12,798 bases of DNA from Chloroflexota bacterium (GTDB lineage: Bacteria; Chloroflexota; Dehalococcoidia; Lucifugimonadales; JACPCL1): contig JACQUI010000207.1 in the NCBI GenBank assembly GCA_016210395.1, forward strand, positions 1-12,798. Reading direction: 5' to 3'. Positions within the stretch are counted from its first letter, which is position 1. Each line of letters begins with the position of its first letter. Positions 1 to 6,306 of this stretch are shown here, in pieces. The notes under the pieces are model-generated. The model saw only the letters and a list, made by a program, of their open reading frames with translations. It had not been told where the DNA came from and did not search any database. Position numbers and translations under genes: made by a program.

Positions 1-357
1 AGGTGTTGGTGAGGGGTGCGGCTCCTCTACCACAGCAGTGGGGCTTGGGCTATTCGTTGGCGTGGGTAAAGCGGTTGGCGTCGCTACCACACCAGTAGGG
101 CTAGGGCTATGCGCTGGCGAGGGTGAAGGGACTGGCGTCTCCACCACAGCAGTAGGGCCGGGGCTATGCGCTGGCGAGGCTAAAGGGACTGGCGTCTCCA
201 CCACAGCAGTAGGGCTGGGGCTATGCGCTGGCGAGGCTGAAGGGACTGGCGTCTCCACCACAGCAGTAGGGCCGGGCGATGAAGCCCCGCTACATGCGGC
301 CAGGGCCAAGGAGAGGGCCAGGACACCAAAGGGCAGGAGCTTTCCCGGTGACTGCAT
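1..357 (-). CDS. Lipoprotein with Pro/Thr/Ser-rich tandem-repeat stalk (partial, C-terminus beyond window)
   Basis: The minus-strand frame starts at ATG 355-357 and stays open to the window edge, so the C-terminus is missing. The first 22 residues form a lipoprotein signal peptide (MQSPGK, then a hydrophobic run ending in the lipobox LAAC, Cys22 encoded at 292-294). The mature part is a low-complexity stalk of repeated TAVVETPVP, SASPAHSPSP-type segments with a 19-residue period. Such Pro/Thr/Ser stalks commonly hold extracellular domains away from the membrane in Chloroflexota and actinobacteria. A GAAGG sequence 8 nt before the ATG could serve as ribosome binding site. The same frame is open upstream into the preceding lipoprotein-like gene with no stop between them. 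The functional domain, if any, lies outside the window. The signal peptide and stalk are seen directly; the function is unknown. Confidence 0.75.
   Translation of the reverse strand, partial: MQSPGKLLPFGVLALSLALAACSGASSPGPTAVVETPVPSASPAHSPSPTAVVETPVPLASPAHSPGPTAVVETPVPSPSPAHSPSPTGVVATPTALPTPTNSPSPTAVVEEPHPSPTP
37..264 (-). repeat. 57-bp tandem coding repeat, four units
   Basis: Units lie at 37-93, 94-150, 151-207 and 208-264, with partial units on both sides. The last three are nearly identical, differing at only a few positions; the first is clearly diverged. The period is a multiple of three (19 codons), so copy-number change would lengthen or shorten the lipoprotein stalk without changing frame. 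There are no unique spacers, so this is not a CRISPR array. Confidence 0.9.
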
Positions 358-1053
358 GGGCGAAGCCTTCAAGAAGATGGCATACGCATCATACCCGAAA
401 GCCGCTCGACGCGTCGCTTTCGGGGCAGCTGTGTGGCGGCTGAGCGACGGTGATCCTGGCCAAGCGTCGGTGCGGGCAAGAAGGCCGCCGCCGCCGCCTG
501 CTTGCGGGGTGACAGCCAGCCCGAGGTCCTTTCCAGTGCGATTCTCAACGACGACGCGAATCTCAATCTCACTGGATTCAACACCTCTGTCAACCGAGGT
601 CACGCTCAGGAACAACCCCTGTAGCCCAAAGGTCACATCGTTCTTTTCCACAGTGGCGACGGGCTCAGCCATTTCCAGGGCCAGGCTAGCGAAATCGCCC
701 AGAGGTTCGGCCACTCGCCAACCCTCCGGCCCTTTCTCTACGCGTATGTCCCGGGCAAGGGAACGCCCGCTCTTGGGTATCGTCACTATTTGGAACTCGA
801 CGGCGTCTTGGGATTCCCCTACGCGCTTCGCGACCCTGAACTCAGCTACCTGCTCGACGCCGCCTCGGAGGGCTCTTCTTTCGTCGGCGTTGCCGGCAAG
901 GATGGCCTGATAGTAGCGGTTGACGACCTCTTCAGGGCCGGGTCCGGTGAGTGCGCTACATGCGGCCAGGGGAAGGAAGATGGCCAGGACAGTCAGGGGC
1001 AGTGTGGCAAATGCGTCGGAAAGGAACGGGCTGGCCCTTGATCCAGCGGCCAG
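358..1053 (-). CDS. Lipoprotein-like coding segment, NTF2/DUF4878-like then beta domain; start and stop unresolved
   Basis: The minus-strand frame is open from the in-frame stop at 1099-1101 down to the window edge. A hydrophobic leader ending in the lipobox LAAC (Cys encoded at 958-960) is followed by GPGPEEVVNRYYQAI, typical of NTF2-like DUF4878 domains. A region around 470-660 resembles a DUF4352-like beta domain (VTFGLQGLFLSVTSV, then VVVENRTGKDLGL). No ATG, GTG or TTG precedes the leader in this frame. The nearest alternatives are CTG codons (one at 1051-1053) inside or beside a strong inverted repeat. No stop separates it from the next lipoprotein at 357, whose leader it resembles at DNA level. 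It may be a gene with an unusual start, a decayed copy, or half of a tandem duplication fused in frame. The chosen boundaries are therefore nominal. Confidence 0.5.
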
Positions 1054-1064
1054 CCCGTTCCTTT
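1020..1064 (-). terminator. Strong inverted repeat, probable terminator of the 1080-1754 gene
   Basis: The arms at 1020-1036 and 1048-1064 are perfectly complementary over 17 bp, with an 11-nt loop. The structure begins 16 nt after the stop codon of the minus-strand gene at 1080. The transcript end is TTCCTTTCCG rather than a clean U-tract, so termination efficiency is uncertain. It overlaps the place where the next lipoprotein-like frame should start. Confidence 0.6.
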
Positions 1065-1079
1065 GACTCGATGTGGCAC

Positions 1080-1754
1080 CTATCGTTCTAGCAAGCCCCT
1101 AAGCTCGTTGAGCAATTCAGCAGCATCGCGCTCGGGTAGAGCCTTGGAGGATGCCTTGAAAGCACCCTCAGGCTTAGCTCTGGTGCCAACAAGCGCATAC
1201 CGATATGGCTCCATAGCCTGACTGTAGTGACTCCGGTTTTCCCTCTTTTGCAAGAAAAAGAGGTATCGCACTCCAGGTTGAAGAACCATGCTATCAGGTC
1301 CGGGGCCCTTTCTTCCTGGGTTTGCTCGACTTTCCTGGCTTTTACGAGCAAGGTTCAGGTAATTCTCGACCTGGAGAATATCTATGCTGGTAGGCCCGCT
1401 GCCCTTCAGGTACTCATCCACCTCGATCTGGTAAAGCTGCCCGACCCCGAAGATGTCCAGATGTGGCAGTGAGGGATTGGCAGGGTCGCGGGCAGTATTC
1501 ACGATTCCGCCCAAGCTCTTAACCGTCCCAATAAGAATCACCTGGGCTGAATGTGCCTGTTCACCTAGCGACTTAGCCACATCGTAGTCCGAATGCCATA
1601 CCCATCCGGGACTGCCAATCACGACAGATTGCTGGGGAGCGCCTTTTAGACTTCGCGTTACTCCGAACGCCCCACCAGCACCCACCAAAAGGACGAGCAT
1701 CCCTAGTACGACTGACCACAGTTTCCATTTCATTGTGATGCTGCTCCCTTTCAT
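1080..1754 (-). CDS. Signal-anchored extracytoplasmic protein of unknown function
   Basis: This is a 224-residue protein with one hydrophobic N-terminal segment (from about residue 12, WSVVLGMLVLLVGAGGAFG), acting as a signal peptide or anchor, and an otherwise soluble domain. The pattern AQVILIGTV, then YQIEVDEYLKG, later RYLFFLQ, resembles a widespread but poorly characterised extracytoplasmic beta domain in Gram-positive and Chloroflexota proteins. I recognise the pattern but not a named family. Two starts are possible: ATG 1754, or ATG 1733 (MKWKLW), which has GGGAG 10 nt upstream and gives a cleaner signal peptide. It lies 23 nt downstream of the metalloprotease gene on the same strand, so the two are probably co-transcribed. 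The region looks more AT-rich than the genes further right. Confidence 0.75.
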   Translation of the reverse strand: MKGSSITMKWKLWSVVLGMLVLLVGAGGAFGVTRSLKGAPQQSVVIGSPGWVWHSDYDVAKSLGEQAHSAQVILIGTVKSLGGIVNTARDPANPSLPHLDIFGVGQLYQIEVDEYLKGSGPTSIDILQVENYLNLARKSQESRANPGRKGPGPDSMVLQPGVRYLFFLQKRENRSHYSQAMEPYRYALVGTRAKPEGAFKASSKALPERDAAELLNELRGLLER

Positions 1755-1777
1755 TGATTTCTCGATTCCTTTCGGCG

Positions 1778-2419
1778 CTAGTGCGAATGGTTATGAATTG
1801 AATTCACACCGTTGATATCGTCAGTCTGAGCAACGTATATTGAGCTTCGATCGCGGTTCTGGTCCATTATGGCATTGTAACCGGGCGAATTGTTCTCCCA
1901 TAGGCCAAGCAGATGGCCCAACTCGTGGTTGGCCACGCTCCGGCGCTCGGTTGCACTAAAATAGAGGGTCGTGTATACATTGTTCAGAAGGAACCAATCG
2001 GTATAATGGTGCGGGGATGAAGACACACAGGGATTGTCGTCGAACGCAAATGCGCCGTACCAACTCCCATTTTCTTCATCCCAAATACTATTGATTGTGT
2101 TTGGTTCAGAGGGGAACCCATAGATGTTCACAGTTTTTGTTGTGTTGGCGGAATTCCAGTCTGACATTGCTGTTTCCCATGCTATCCGCCAAGCAGTCCC
2201 AGGGGTTTGGAGGTTCGTTCCCCAATCGTACCATGCGATTATCTGGGTCGTCCAAACATCTGGAACGTGACATCCCGATTGTGTATAGGCATGGGCAGAC
2301 CGGTAAGGCAGCAGGGATCCCAATGATCCCCCCATGACTGCACCAATCGCAACGAGAATGACACCAAGCTTCGCCCTCCGGAGACTGAGCGCAAACAGGG
2401 CCGCAGTCGCCTTTTTCAT
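1778..2419 (-). CDS. Secreted zinc metalloprotease, matrixin-like (metzincin-type HExxH)
   Basis: The product is 213 residues. Residues 1-44 form a long signal peptide with a probable cleavage site after SAHA. The active-site segment is HELGHLLGLWE (His165, Glu166, His169, Gly172), followed by a candidate Met-turn, AIMD (Met185), and a DDINGVNSI tail like that of M10 matrixins. These support a zinc endopeptidase acting outside the cell. Matrixins have a third His ligand at the position occupied here by Glu175, so the zinc site is unusual. Cys50 and Cys131 could form a disulfide. No pro-domain with a cysteine switch is visible. The start is well supported by GGAGGGAGAG just upstream of the ATG. 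It probably forms an operon with the gene at 1080-1754. Its substrate is unknown. Confidence 0.85.
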   Translation of the reverse strand: MKKATAALFALSLRRAKLGVILVAIGAVMGGSLGSLLPYRSAHAYTQSGCHVPDVWTTQIIAWYDWGTNLQTPGTAWRIAWETAMSDWNSANTTKTVNIYGFPSEPNTINSIWDEENGSWYGAFAFDDNPCVSSSPHHYTDWFLLNNVYTTLYFSATERRSVANHELGHLLGLWENNSPGYNAIMDQNRDRSSIYVAQTDDINGVNSIHNHSH

Positions 2420-2478
2420 AATCTCTCCCTCCTCTTTTGCTTTGTTCCGGCAATCAACGATAACCTAGTTGTGAAGCT

Positions 2479-2507
2479 AATCTACCACCCCCTACGTACC
2501 CTGTATA
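2479..2507 (-). promoter_or_regulatory. Candidate sigma-70-type promoter for the metalloprotease operon
   Basis: On the minus strand TATACA (2502-2507) and TAGATT (2479-2484) are separated by exactly 17 bp, about 60 bp upstream of the metalloprotease ATG. The -10 context GTGGTAGATTAG is identical to that of the candidate promoter of the large regulator at 9760-9788. The assignment rests on motif and position only. Confidence 0.4.
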
Positions 2508-2508
2508 T

Positions 2509-2522
2509 GCTACATGTGTAGC
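2509..2522. promoter_or_regulatory. Inverted repeat upstream of the candidate promoter
   Basis: GCTACA (2509-2514) and TGTAGC (2517-2522) are perfect 6-bp inverted arms around a 2-bp centre. It ends 2 bp upstream of the candidate -35 box of the metalloprotease operon, a usual position for an operator. No regulator can be assigned, although two small HTH genes are adjacent. Confidence 0.3.
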
Positions 2523-2563
2523 GGTTCCAAGTACCCATGCGAATGGTGCATACGCATCAAAGG

Positions 2564-2783
2564 CTACGTGTCACGCGCGGCGTCTTTGAGCAACTGCGCC
2601 AACAGATCGGTCCTGTAGCGAACCCCATACTTCTCCAGCACGTTGCTCACGTGCCTTCGCGCGGTATGCCGGCTGATGCCCAGCCTCGCCCCTATCTCCT
2701 TGTTGCTCAGGCCTTGCAGGAGCAGCGCCAGCACCTGCTTCACGCCCGGTCAGACGCGGTCTGCCATTGTTAGTGTCCTTCAT
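2564..2783 (-). pseudogene. Stand-alone LuxR/GerE-type HTH protein, frameshifted
   Basis: The ATG at 2781-2783 has AAAGGA about 8-10 nt upstream and encodes MKDTNNGRPRLTGRE, the usual LTxRE start of a GerE/LuxR DNA-binding domain. The rest of the domain (KQVLALLLQGLSNKEIG, then ARLGISRHTARRHVSNVL) continues in another frame to a TAG at 2564-2566. The HTH frame has a TGA two codons before its first possible GTG start and no ribosome binding site there. Restoring continuity needs two inserted bases (or one removed) near 2730-2740. The repaired product would be 73 residues, only the HTH domain, like its neighbour at 2922-3164. Possible explanations are a decayed gene, a sequencing or assembly error, or a recoding event. 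Confidence 0.65.
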
Positions 2784-2820
2784 CTGCGGTGTCCTTTCCT
2801 CTGGCACGGCAAACACATCG

Positions 2821-2831
2821 CCCCCCCCCCC
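2821..2831. repeat. C11/G11 homopolymer upstream of the small HTH gene
   Basis: Eleven consecutive C on the plus strand (G11 on the sense strand) lie 37 to 48 bp upstream of the ATG of the HTH gene at 2783. Tracts of this length are prone to slipped-strand mispairing. This one could alter promoter spacing or reflect an error-prone position in the assembly. Confidence 0.85.
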
Positions 2832-2921
2832 GCGCGTGTGCAGGAGGAGGGCATACGGGCAAAAGGGCAAACCGGCAAGGGGCGTCGCTGCCAGACCTCA
2901 TGCCGCGCCGGCGGGCTGGGG

Positions 2922-3164
2922 TCAGCTACGGGACGGCTCGCCCTCGCCTCCTTCGATGTGCACTCCCTGGACGCGGGAGGCGAAATGGGCCCTGCGGATG
3001 CGTTCGAGCTTGCGCAGAATCCCGGCTACGTCGTCGCGGACGGCGTCGCGGCTGTGGCCCAGGCGCCGGGCGATCTCGTCGGTTGTCAGCCCTTCGCTCA
3101 TGAGGACCAGGACGCGCAGCTCCAGCGCAGTGAGCCACGCCGCTTCATCTTGCGATTTCGTCAT
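2922..3164 (-). CDS. Stand-alone LuxR/GerE-type HTH DNA-binding protein
   Basis: The product is 80 residues. The core LTALELRVLVLMSEGLTTDE is followed by IARRLGHSRDAVRDDVAGIL, the four-helix GerE/LuxR DNA-binding fold with the recognition helix around residues 38-50. No receiver, PAS or ligand-binding domain is attached, so it may act as a small orphan regulator or partner a separate receiver. A CheY-like gene lies 143 bp upstream on the same strand. Several longer starts exist in this frame, but ATG 3162-3164 is preferred because AAGGAG lies 7 nt upstream and the protein then begins just before the domain. The neighbouring gene at 2564-2783 is a paralogue with a broken frame. Its target is unknown. 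Confidence 0.8.
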   Translation of the reverse strand: MTKSQDEAAWLTALELRVLVLMSEGLTTDEIARRLGHSRDAVRDDVAGILRKLERIRRAHFASRVQGVHIEGGEGEPSRS

Positions 3165-3307
3165 GCTGTTGCTCCTTCGTGCATGGGGGATACGGACAGA
3201 CGGACATGAGGGCATACGGACATACTGCAAACAGGCGTGCGGGCATACGGGCGTTCGACCCTTGGGCAGGGCGTGAGGCAGAGCATTGGGGCAAGCGCCG
3301 GGCCCTG
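3165..3307. other. Intergenic region with short degenerate repeats
   Basis: This 143-bp gap between the receiver gene and the HTH gene has no supported ORF. On the minus strand it carries repeated short words of the type TGTCCGTATGCCC and TGTCCGTC. The word CCCGTATGCCC recurs upstream of the other small HTH gene (about 2847-2860). These could be shared regulatory sites or simple relics of duplication. Confidence 0.5.
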
Positions 3308-3772
3308 TCAGCGGGCGGCGGCGCCTCCTCGCTCCTTCGCCGTCTCTGCCCCGTTCCCGCATGCTTCGCCTCTGCTTCCTTGGCAGTCACCGGCAGGCGG
3401 GTCTTCCGCGAACCACCCTTCCAGCAGCTTCAGCAGATCGGTGGGGCTGTAGGGCTTGGTGAGGAACCCATCGGCGCCGGCGGAAAGGCCCTGGGCCTTG
3501 TCCCGGTCCTGGGTCATGCCCGTGAGCAGGAGGACCCTGGCATGGGCCGTGTCCGGGTTGCTCCGGATGGCCTTGCACACCTCGAAGCCGTCCATGCCTG
3601 GGAGCAGCACGTCGAGCAGGACGATGGCCGGCTTCTCTCTGGCGGCGATTTCCACGGCGGCAGGCCCGTCCTGCGCTGTGAGGATGTGGTACCGCTCGTT
3701 GCTGGCGAACAGCGCCTGTAGAAGGAAGAGGTTGCCCTCGTCGTCGTCAACAATCAGCACTTTTGTTTGCAT
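3308..3772 (-). CDS. Single-domain CheY-like response regulator receiver
   Basis: The product is 154 residues. A complete receiver domain occupies about residues 3-120: acidic pocket VDDDEG (Asp9-Asp11), phosphoacceptor Asp54 in LLDVLLPGMDG, Thr84 in LLLTG, and Lys106 in LTKPY. No output domain follows, only a 30-residue hydrophilic tail. It should accept phosphate from a histidine kinase and signal through protein contact, as CheY or Spo0F do. GAGGG lies about 8 nt before the ATG. It is the third gene after a DUF5317-like membrane protein and a YbhN-like protein, 18 nt after the latter, so it is probably in their operon. No kinase is in the window. A link to the archaellum further right is possible but rests only on proximity. 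Confidence 0.9.
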   Translation of the reverse strand: MQTKVLIVDDDEGNLFLLQALFASNERYHILTAQDGPAAVEIAAREKPAIVLLDVLLPGMDGFEVCKAIRSNPDTAHARVLLLTGMTQDRDKAQGLSAGADGFLTKPYSPTDLLKLLEGWFAEDPPAGDCQGSRGEACGNGAETAKERGGAAAR

Positions 3773-3790
3773 GGAATACCCTCGCGTGAA

Positions 3791-4834
3791 CTAGTCCTCT
3801 GGCAGGCGGCTCCCGTGCGCGGCGCTCAAAGAGGGCCGCAGTTGCCCCTTCACTTCCGAAGCCACCCTCCGGTAGGCAGCCATGATCTGCGCAGGAGACT
3901 TGACCTCCTTCGGCAGCGCGATGACCGCGACTGCAACGGCAGGCGCGATGATCATGGCATGGAAGCAGAGGGCCGCCGCCAGCGCCTGCGCCGGCCCTAT
4001 CCCCACCATCCCGGCCAGATAGACGAATGTCAGCTCGAAGGTACCCAGGGCAGCCGGCAGCCCGGGCAGCGCGCCGGCGATGACCATGCCGGCGACGCCG
4101 ATGCTCACGCCGGCCACGATGGGAAGCGGCGCGCCCATGCTTTGCGATGCGGCCCACGCCCCGAGCCCGATGCAGACCCAGCTCATGAAGGTGAGCAGCG
4201 TCGCCAGGCCCAACCTTGCGGATGCCCCGCTCCTCTTCCCAACAACGCCGGCCGGGCCGGCCATCCGGGCGCCGCGCCCGCCAAAGCCAAGTCTTCCCAT
4301 GAACACGATGCCGGTCCAGGCCAGGATGTTCCAGCCCATGGCGGGGAGGACGACCAGCAGCGCCGGCCAGAGGCTCCGCACTGTCAGAAATCCAGCCAGC
4401 AGCAGCGCCGAGTTCACCAGGACATCCATGAGGCGTTTGGCGGACAGCGACCCGAAGGCAGTGGCGAAGGGGACACGGTCGCGTTCACCGAGCATGAAGA
4501 GCTGGACGGGGATGCTGAGGATGCGCAGCGGGCTGAGCGTGTCTGCGCCCAGGCCGGTGTTCTGCACAACGTACAGCCGCCTGGCCGATACGCCCTGGCC
4601 ATGCAACAGCAGCTTCCAGCGCACCGCGCCCGCAAAGCTGCCCGCGGCGCACAGGAGCAGGCCGGCCGCCAGGCCGGGTTTCGATGCGCCGGAGAGGTAC
4701 ACCAGCGTGTCGCGCCAGTCCACGGCGTGCAGCAACCACCACACCGCCGCGGCCCCCAGCAAGACGCCGACTCCCGCCCTTATCAGGAGCGGGAGATGCT
4801 TCCCTTGTGATACTGTTGGTCTAGACACAGTCAT
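3791..4834 (-). CDS. YbhN/UPF0104 flippase-like integral membrane protein (LPG synthase TM family)
   Basis: The product is 347 residues with about seven to eight hydrophobic segments. The N-terminal part has the family pattern of a first helix (GVGVLLGAAAVWWLLHAV), then GAVRWKLLLHGQGVSARRLY and a polar loop, NTGLGADTLSPLR, near LGERDRV. This is typical of the membrane part of lysylphosphatidylglycerol synthases and the YbhN/UPF0104 group. There is no C-terminal aminoacyl-transferase domain, so lipid transport or another membrane role is more likely than lipid aminoacylation. The start ATG overlaps the stop of the DUF5317-like gene by 4 bp (ATGA), indicating translational coupling, and GAGGAG lies 5 nt upstream. 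The CheY-like gene follows after 18 nt. The substrate cannot be told from sequence. Confidence 0.8.
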   Translation of the reverse strand: MTVSRPTVSQGKHLPLLIRAGVGVLLGAAAVWWLLHAVDWRDTLVYLSGASKPGLAAGLLLCAAGSFAGAVRWKLLLHGQGVSARRLYVVQNTGLGADTLSPLRILSIPVQLFMLGERDRVPFATAFGSLSAKRLMDVLVNSALLLAGFLTVRSLWPALLVVLPAMGWNILAWTGIVFMGRLGFGGRGARMAGPAGVVGKRSGASARLGLATLLTFMSWVCIGLGAWAASQSMGAPLPIVAGVSIGVAGMVIAGALPGLPAALGTFELTFVYLAGMVGIGPAQALAAALCFHAMIIAPAVAVAVIALPKEVKSPAQIMAAYRRVASEVKGQLRPSLSAAHGSRLPED

Positions 4835-5916
4835 GCCTGCTCCTCAGCAGGCGCCCTCGCGGCAGGCGTCGGCTTCCCTCTCGCTTTCTGCGGGGGCTTT
4901 CCGAATCTGTGGGCCTCCAACCGGTCGAGCTCCTGGTCAAGGCGTTCGAAGGCAGCCAGAAGCAAAACGCCGTCCTGCGCGGTGCGCACCTGGGCAAGAG
5001 CCAGGGCAGAGACGATGCAGGCTTGGTCGTACAGCGCGGCGAACGGGTCGGGAGCCGCTAGCACGATCTGTCGAGGGTCCAGGGGGCTCCAGGGCCCGGC
5101 GGGCAGGACGCGCTCCCAGCGGGAATAGGGGAGCCATGCGTCGGCGAACCGCCACCTGTGGGACAGAAGCCATGACCGCTCCCGGGCAAACGCCTGCTCC
5201 GCCGTCTGTTCTTCCTCAATCCCGCCTGCCGTCAGGTGCGCGCTCACGGCGTCGGTGAGCGCTTGCCAGTGGCTGCGCCACACTCGCAAGAAGCTCGCTT
5301 CCTGCTGCCGGCGGACCGACTCTTGGACCTTGAACGCGAGGGCGCCGGCGCCTTTGCGAAGAGCGCCCGGACGGGGAGCTTGGCCACGGCGGCGTGACCC
5401 TGCCTGCTGCCCCGAGGCAGGTCGCGCTACGCTCCAGAGCGCCGTCGCGACGAGCAGCCCCAGGCCGCCGAGGATGACAGCGTCGCCCACGGAGTAGAGG
5501 AGACGTCTGGGGAAGCGGGTGGGCAGCCTGTCGGAGAGGAAGTAGAACCGGGTGTGCTCCGGCGCCAGGAGGACGTTCTTGGCCCCGAACCTGGCGCCTT
5601 CCACAAGGCCGGGATGCGCGCCCGGCAACTCCAGGCTGAAGGCGGCAGCGGGCGACATGGGCATAAGGCCGCCGTTGGCGTAGACGGCTGTGAGGTTCAG
5701 CAGGAGGCCGAGCCCGACAACCAGGAACCCTATCTGCCGCCTATTCAGAAAAACGACTGCAAGAAGCAAGATGTGCGAAAGCCCAAGAACGAGGCGCGCC
5801 GCTAGTCCGCTATCAATCTCTTTCACTACAAAGAACTGCAAGGCAAATGCAGCCAGCGCCAGCCAGATGGCTCGCGGCTGCAGAGAAGCCAAGGGAGTTG
5901 CTTTGGGTAATATCAC
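4831..5916 (-). CDS. DUF5317-like membrane protein with C-terminal cytoplasmic extension
   Basis: The product is 361 residues from GTG 5914-5916, chosen because GAGGA lies 7 nt upstream. A longer GTG start at 5988 would place the N-terminus inside a 15-bp hairpin and has no ribosome site. The first half has four hydrophobic segments and the motif NLTAVYANGGLMPMSPAAAF, characteristic of DUF5317, a family common in Chloroflexota and Firmicutes. GDAVILGGLG precedes the last membrane segment. The second half (about 190 residues) is basic then helical and soluble, and ends in a Lys/Ala-rich tail; I do not recognise a domain there. DUF5317 proteins are usually short, so this extension is notable. 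It is the first gene of the operon with the YbhN-like and CheY-like genes. Function unknown. Confidence 0.75.
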   Translation of the reverse strand: MILPKATPLASLQPRAIWLALAAFALQFFVVKEIDSGLAARLVLGLSHILLLAVVFLNRRQIGFLVVGLGLLLNLTAVYANGGLMPMSPAAAFSLELPGAHPGLVEGARFGAKNVLLAPEHTRFYFLSDRLPTRFPRRLLYSVGDAVILGGLGLLVATALWSVARPASGQQAGSRRRGQAPRPGALRKGAGALAFKVQESVRRQQEASFLRVWRSHWQALTDAVSAHLTAGGIEEEQTAEQAFARERSWLLSHRWRFADAWLPYSRWERVLPAGPWSPLDPRQIVLAAPDPFAALYDQACIVSALALAQVRTAQDGVLLLAAFERLDQELDRLEAHRFGKPPQKARGKPTPAARAPAEEQA

Positions 5917-5955
5917 CGGCGGGTCCTCATGGGTATGCGTGTCATGTATGAGACC

Positions 5956-5990
5956 GAGTGCCTGCGAAAGACATGCTTTCGCAGGCACTC
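5956..5990 (-). terminator. Perfect 15-bp hairpin between the peptide genes and the DUF5317 gene
   Basis: Arms 5956-5970 and 5976-5990 pair perfectly over 15 bp with a 5-nt loop. It lies 15 nt after the stop of the third peptide gene and 40 nt before the GTG of the DUF5317-like gene, all on the minus strand. No U-tract follows, so it could be a weak or factor-assisted terminator, a 3' stabiliser of the peptide mRNA, or an attenuator that lets some transcription continue into the operon. Confidence 0.55.
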
Positions 5991-6005
5991 CTCAGCGTTA
6001 CAGGA

Positions 6006-6122
6006 CTAGTCGTCTCCACTTCCACCTGGCGCCACAGCGGCGGCGATCAACGCAACGATGCCCAGGACGATGAAGGCCACGCGAGCGGTCTTGCTGGATA
6101 CGAGCTTCCGGATGCCTTTCAT
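6006..6122 (-). CDS. Small single-membrane-segment peptide, tandem copy 3
   Basis: The product is 38 residues: basic head MKGIRKLVSSKTARV, hydrophobic stretch AFIVLGIVALIAAAVA, tail PGGSGDD. AAAGGAGG sits about 5 nt before the ATG, a near-perfect Shine-Dalgarno site. It differs from the other copies at residue 7 (Leu), in the hydrophobic core (residues 18-19) and in the tail. The architecture fits either a small inner-membrane protein or an exported pre-peptide cut near AAA/VA to release a 7-9-residue peptide. No cysteine or modification motif is visible. I recognise no family. Copy conservation with the reading frame kept intact argues that it is translated. Confidence 0.8.
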   Translation of the reverse strand: MKGIRKLVSSKTARVAFIVLGIVALIAAAVAPGGSGDD

Positions 6123-6156
6123 GGGTGCCTCCTTTGGGGTTTTGCTCTCCACTGCA

Positions 6157-6273
6157 CTAGTCGTCTCCGCCTCCACCTGGCGCTACAGCGGCAGCGATCA
6201 ACGCAACGATGCCCAGGATGGTGAAGGCCACGCGAGCGGTCTTGCTGGATACGAACTTCCGGATGCCTTTCAT
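6157..6273 (-). CDS. Small single-membrane-segment peptide, tandem copy 2
   Basis: The product is 38 residues: head MKGIRKFVSSKTARV, hydrophobic stretch AFTILGIVALIAAAVA, tail PGGGGDD. AAAGGAGG lies just upstream of the ATG. Relative to copy 3 it has Phe7, Thr18-Ile19, and Gly in place of Ser in the tail. The 34-nt gap to copy 3 carries the same leader sequence (GGAGAGCAAAACCCC-type) as the other copies, so the repeated unit is leader plus gene. Function unknown; see copy 3 for the alternatives. Confidence 0.8.
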   Translation of the reverse strand: MKGIRKFVSSKTARVAFTILGIVALIAAAVAPGGGGDD

Positions 6274-6306
6274 GGGCGCCTCCTTTGGGGTTTGCTCTCC
6301 CCTGTA

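Noticed and set aside
37..264. Possible CRISPR array
   Set aside because: Repeats are directly abutting 57-bp coding units with no unique spacers.
38..910. Plus-strand 290-residue open frame with repeated GLGLCAGE motifs
   Set aside because: The opposite strand encodes two lipoprotein leaders and a typical Pro/Thr/Ser stalk, so the plus frame is the shadow.
2479..2484. Shared 12-mer GTGGTAGATTAG at two promoters as evidence of one regulon
   Set aside because: A shared 12-mer is expected several times by chance in this amount of sequence, so identity alone is not evidence; it is kept only as part of the promoter calls.
3767..5258. Long plus-strand open frames opposite the YbhN-like and DUF5317-like genes
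   Set aside because: They are antisense shadows of high-GC genes; their translations are low-complexity Arg/Pro/Ser-rich with no domain, while the minus-strand products have clear membrane families.
5917..5988. Longer GTG start for the DUF5317-like protein
   Set aside because: It would begin inside the perfect hairpin, has no ribosome site, and adds a hydrophilic head; GTG 5916 has GAGGA at 7 nt.
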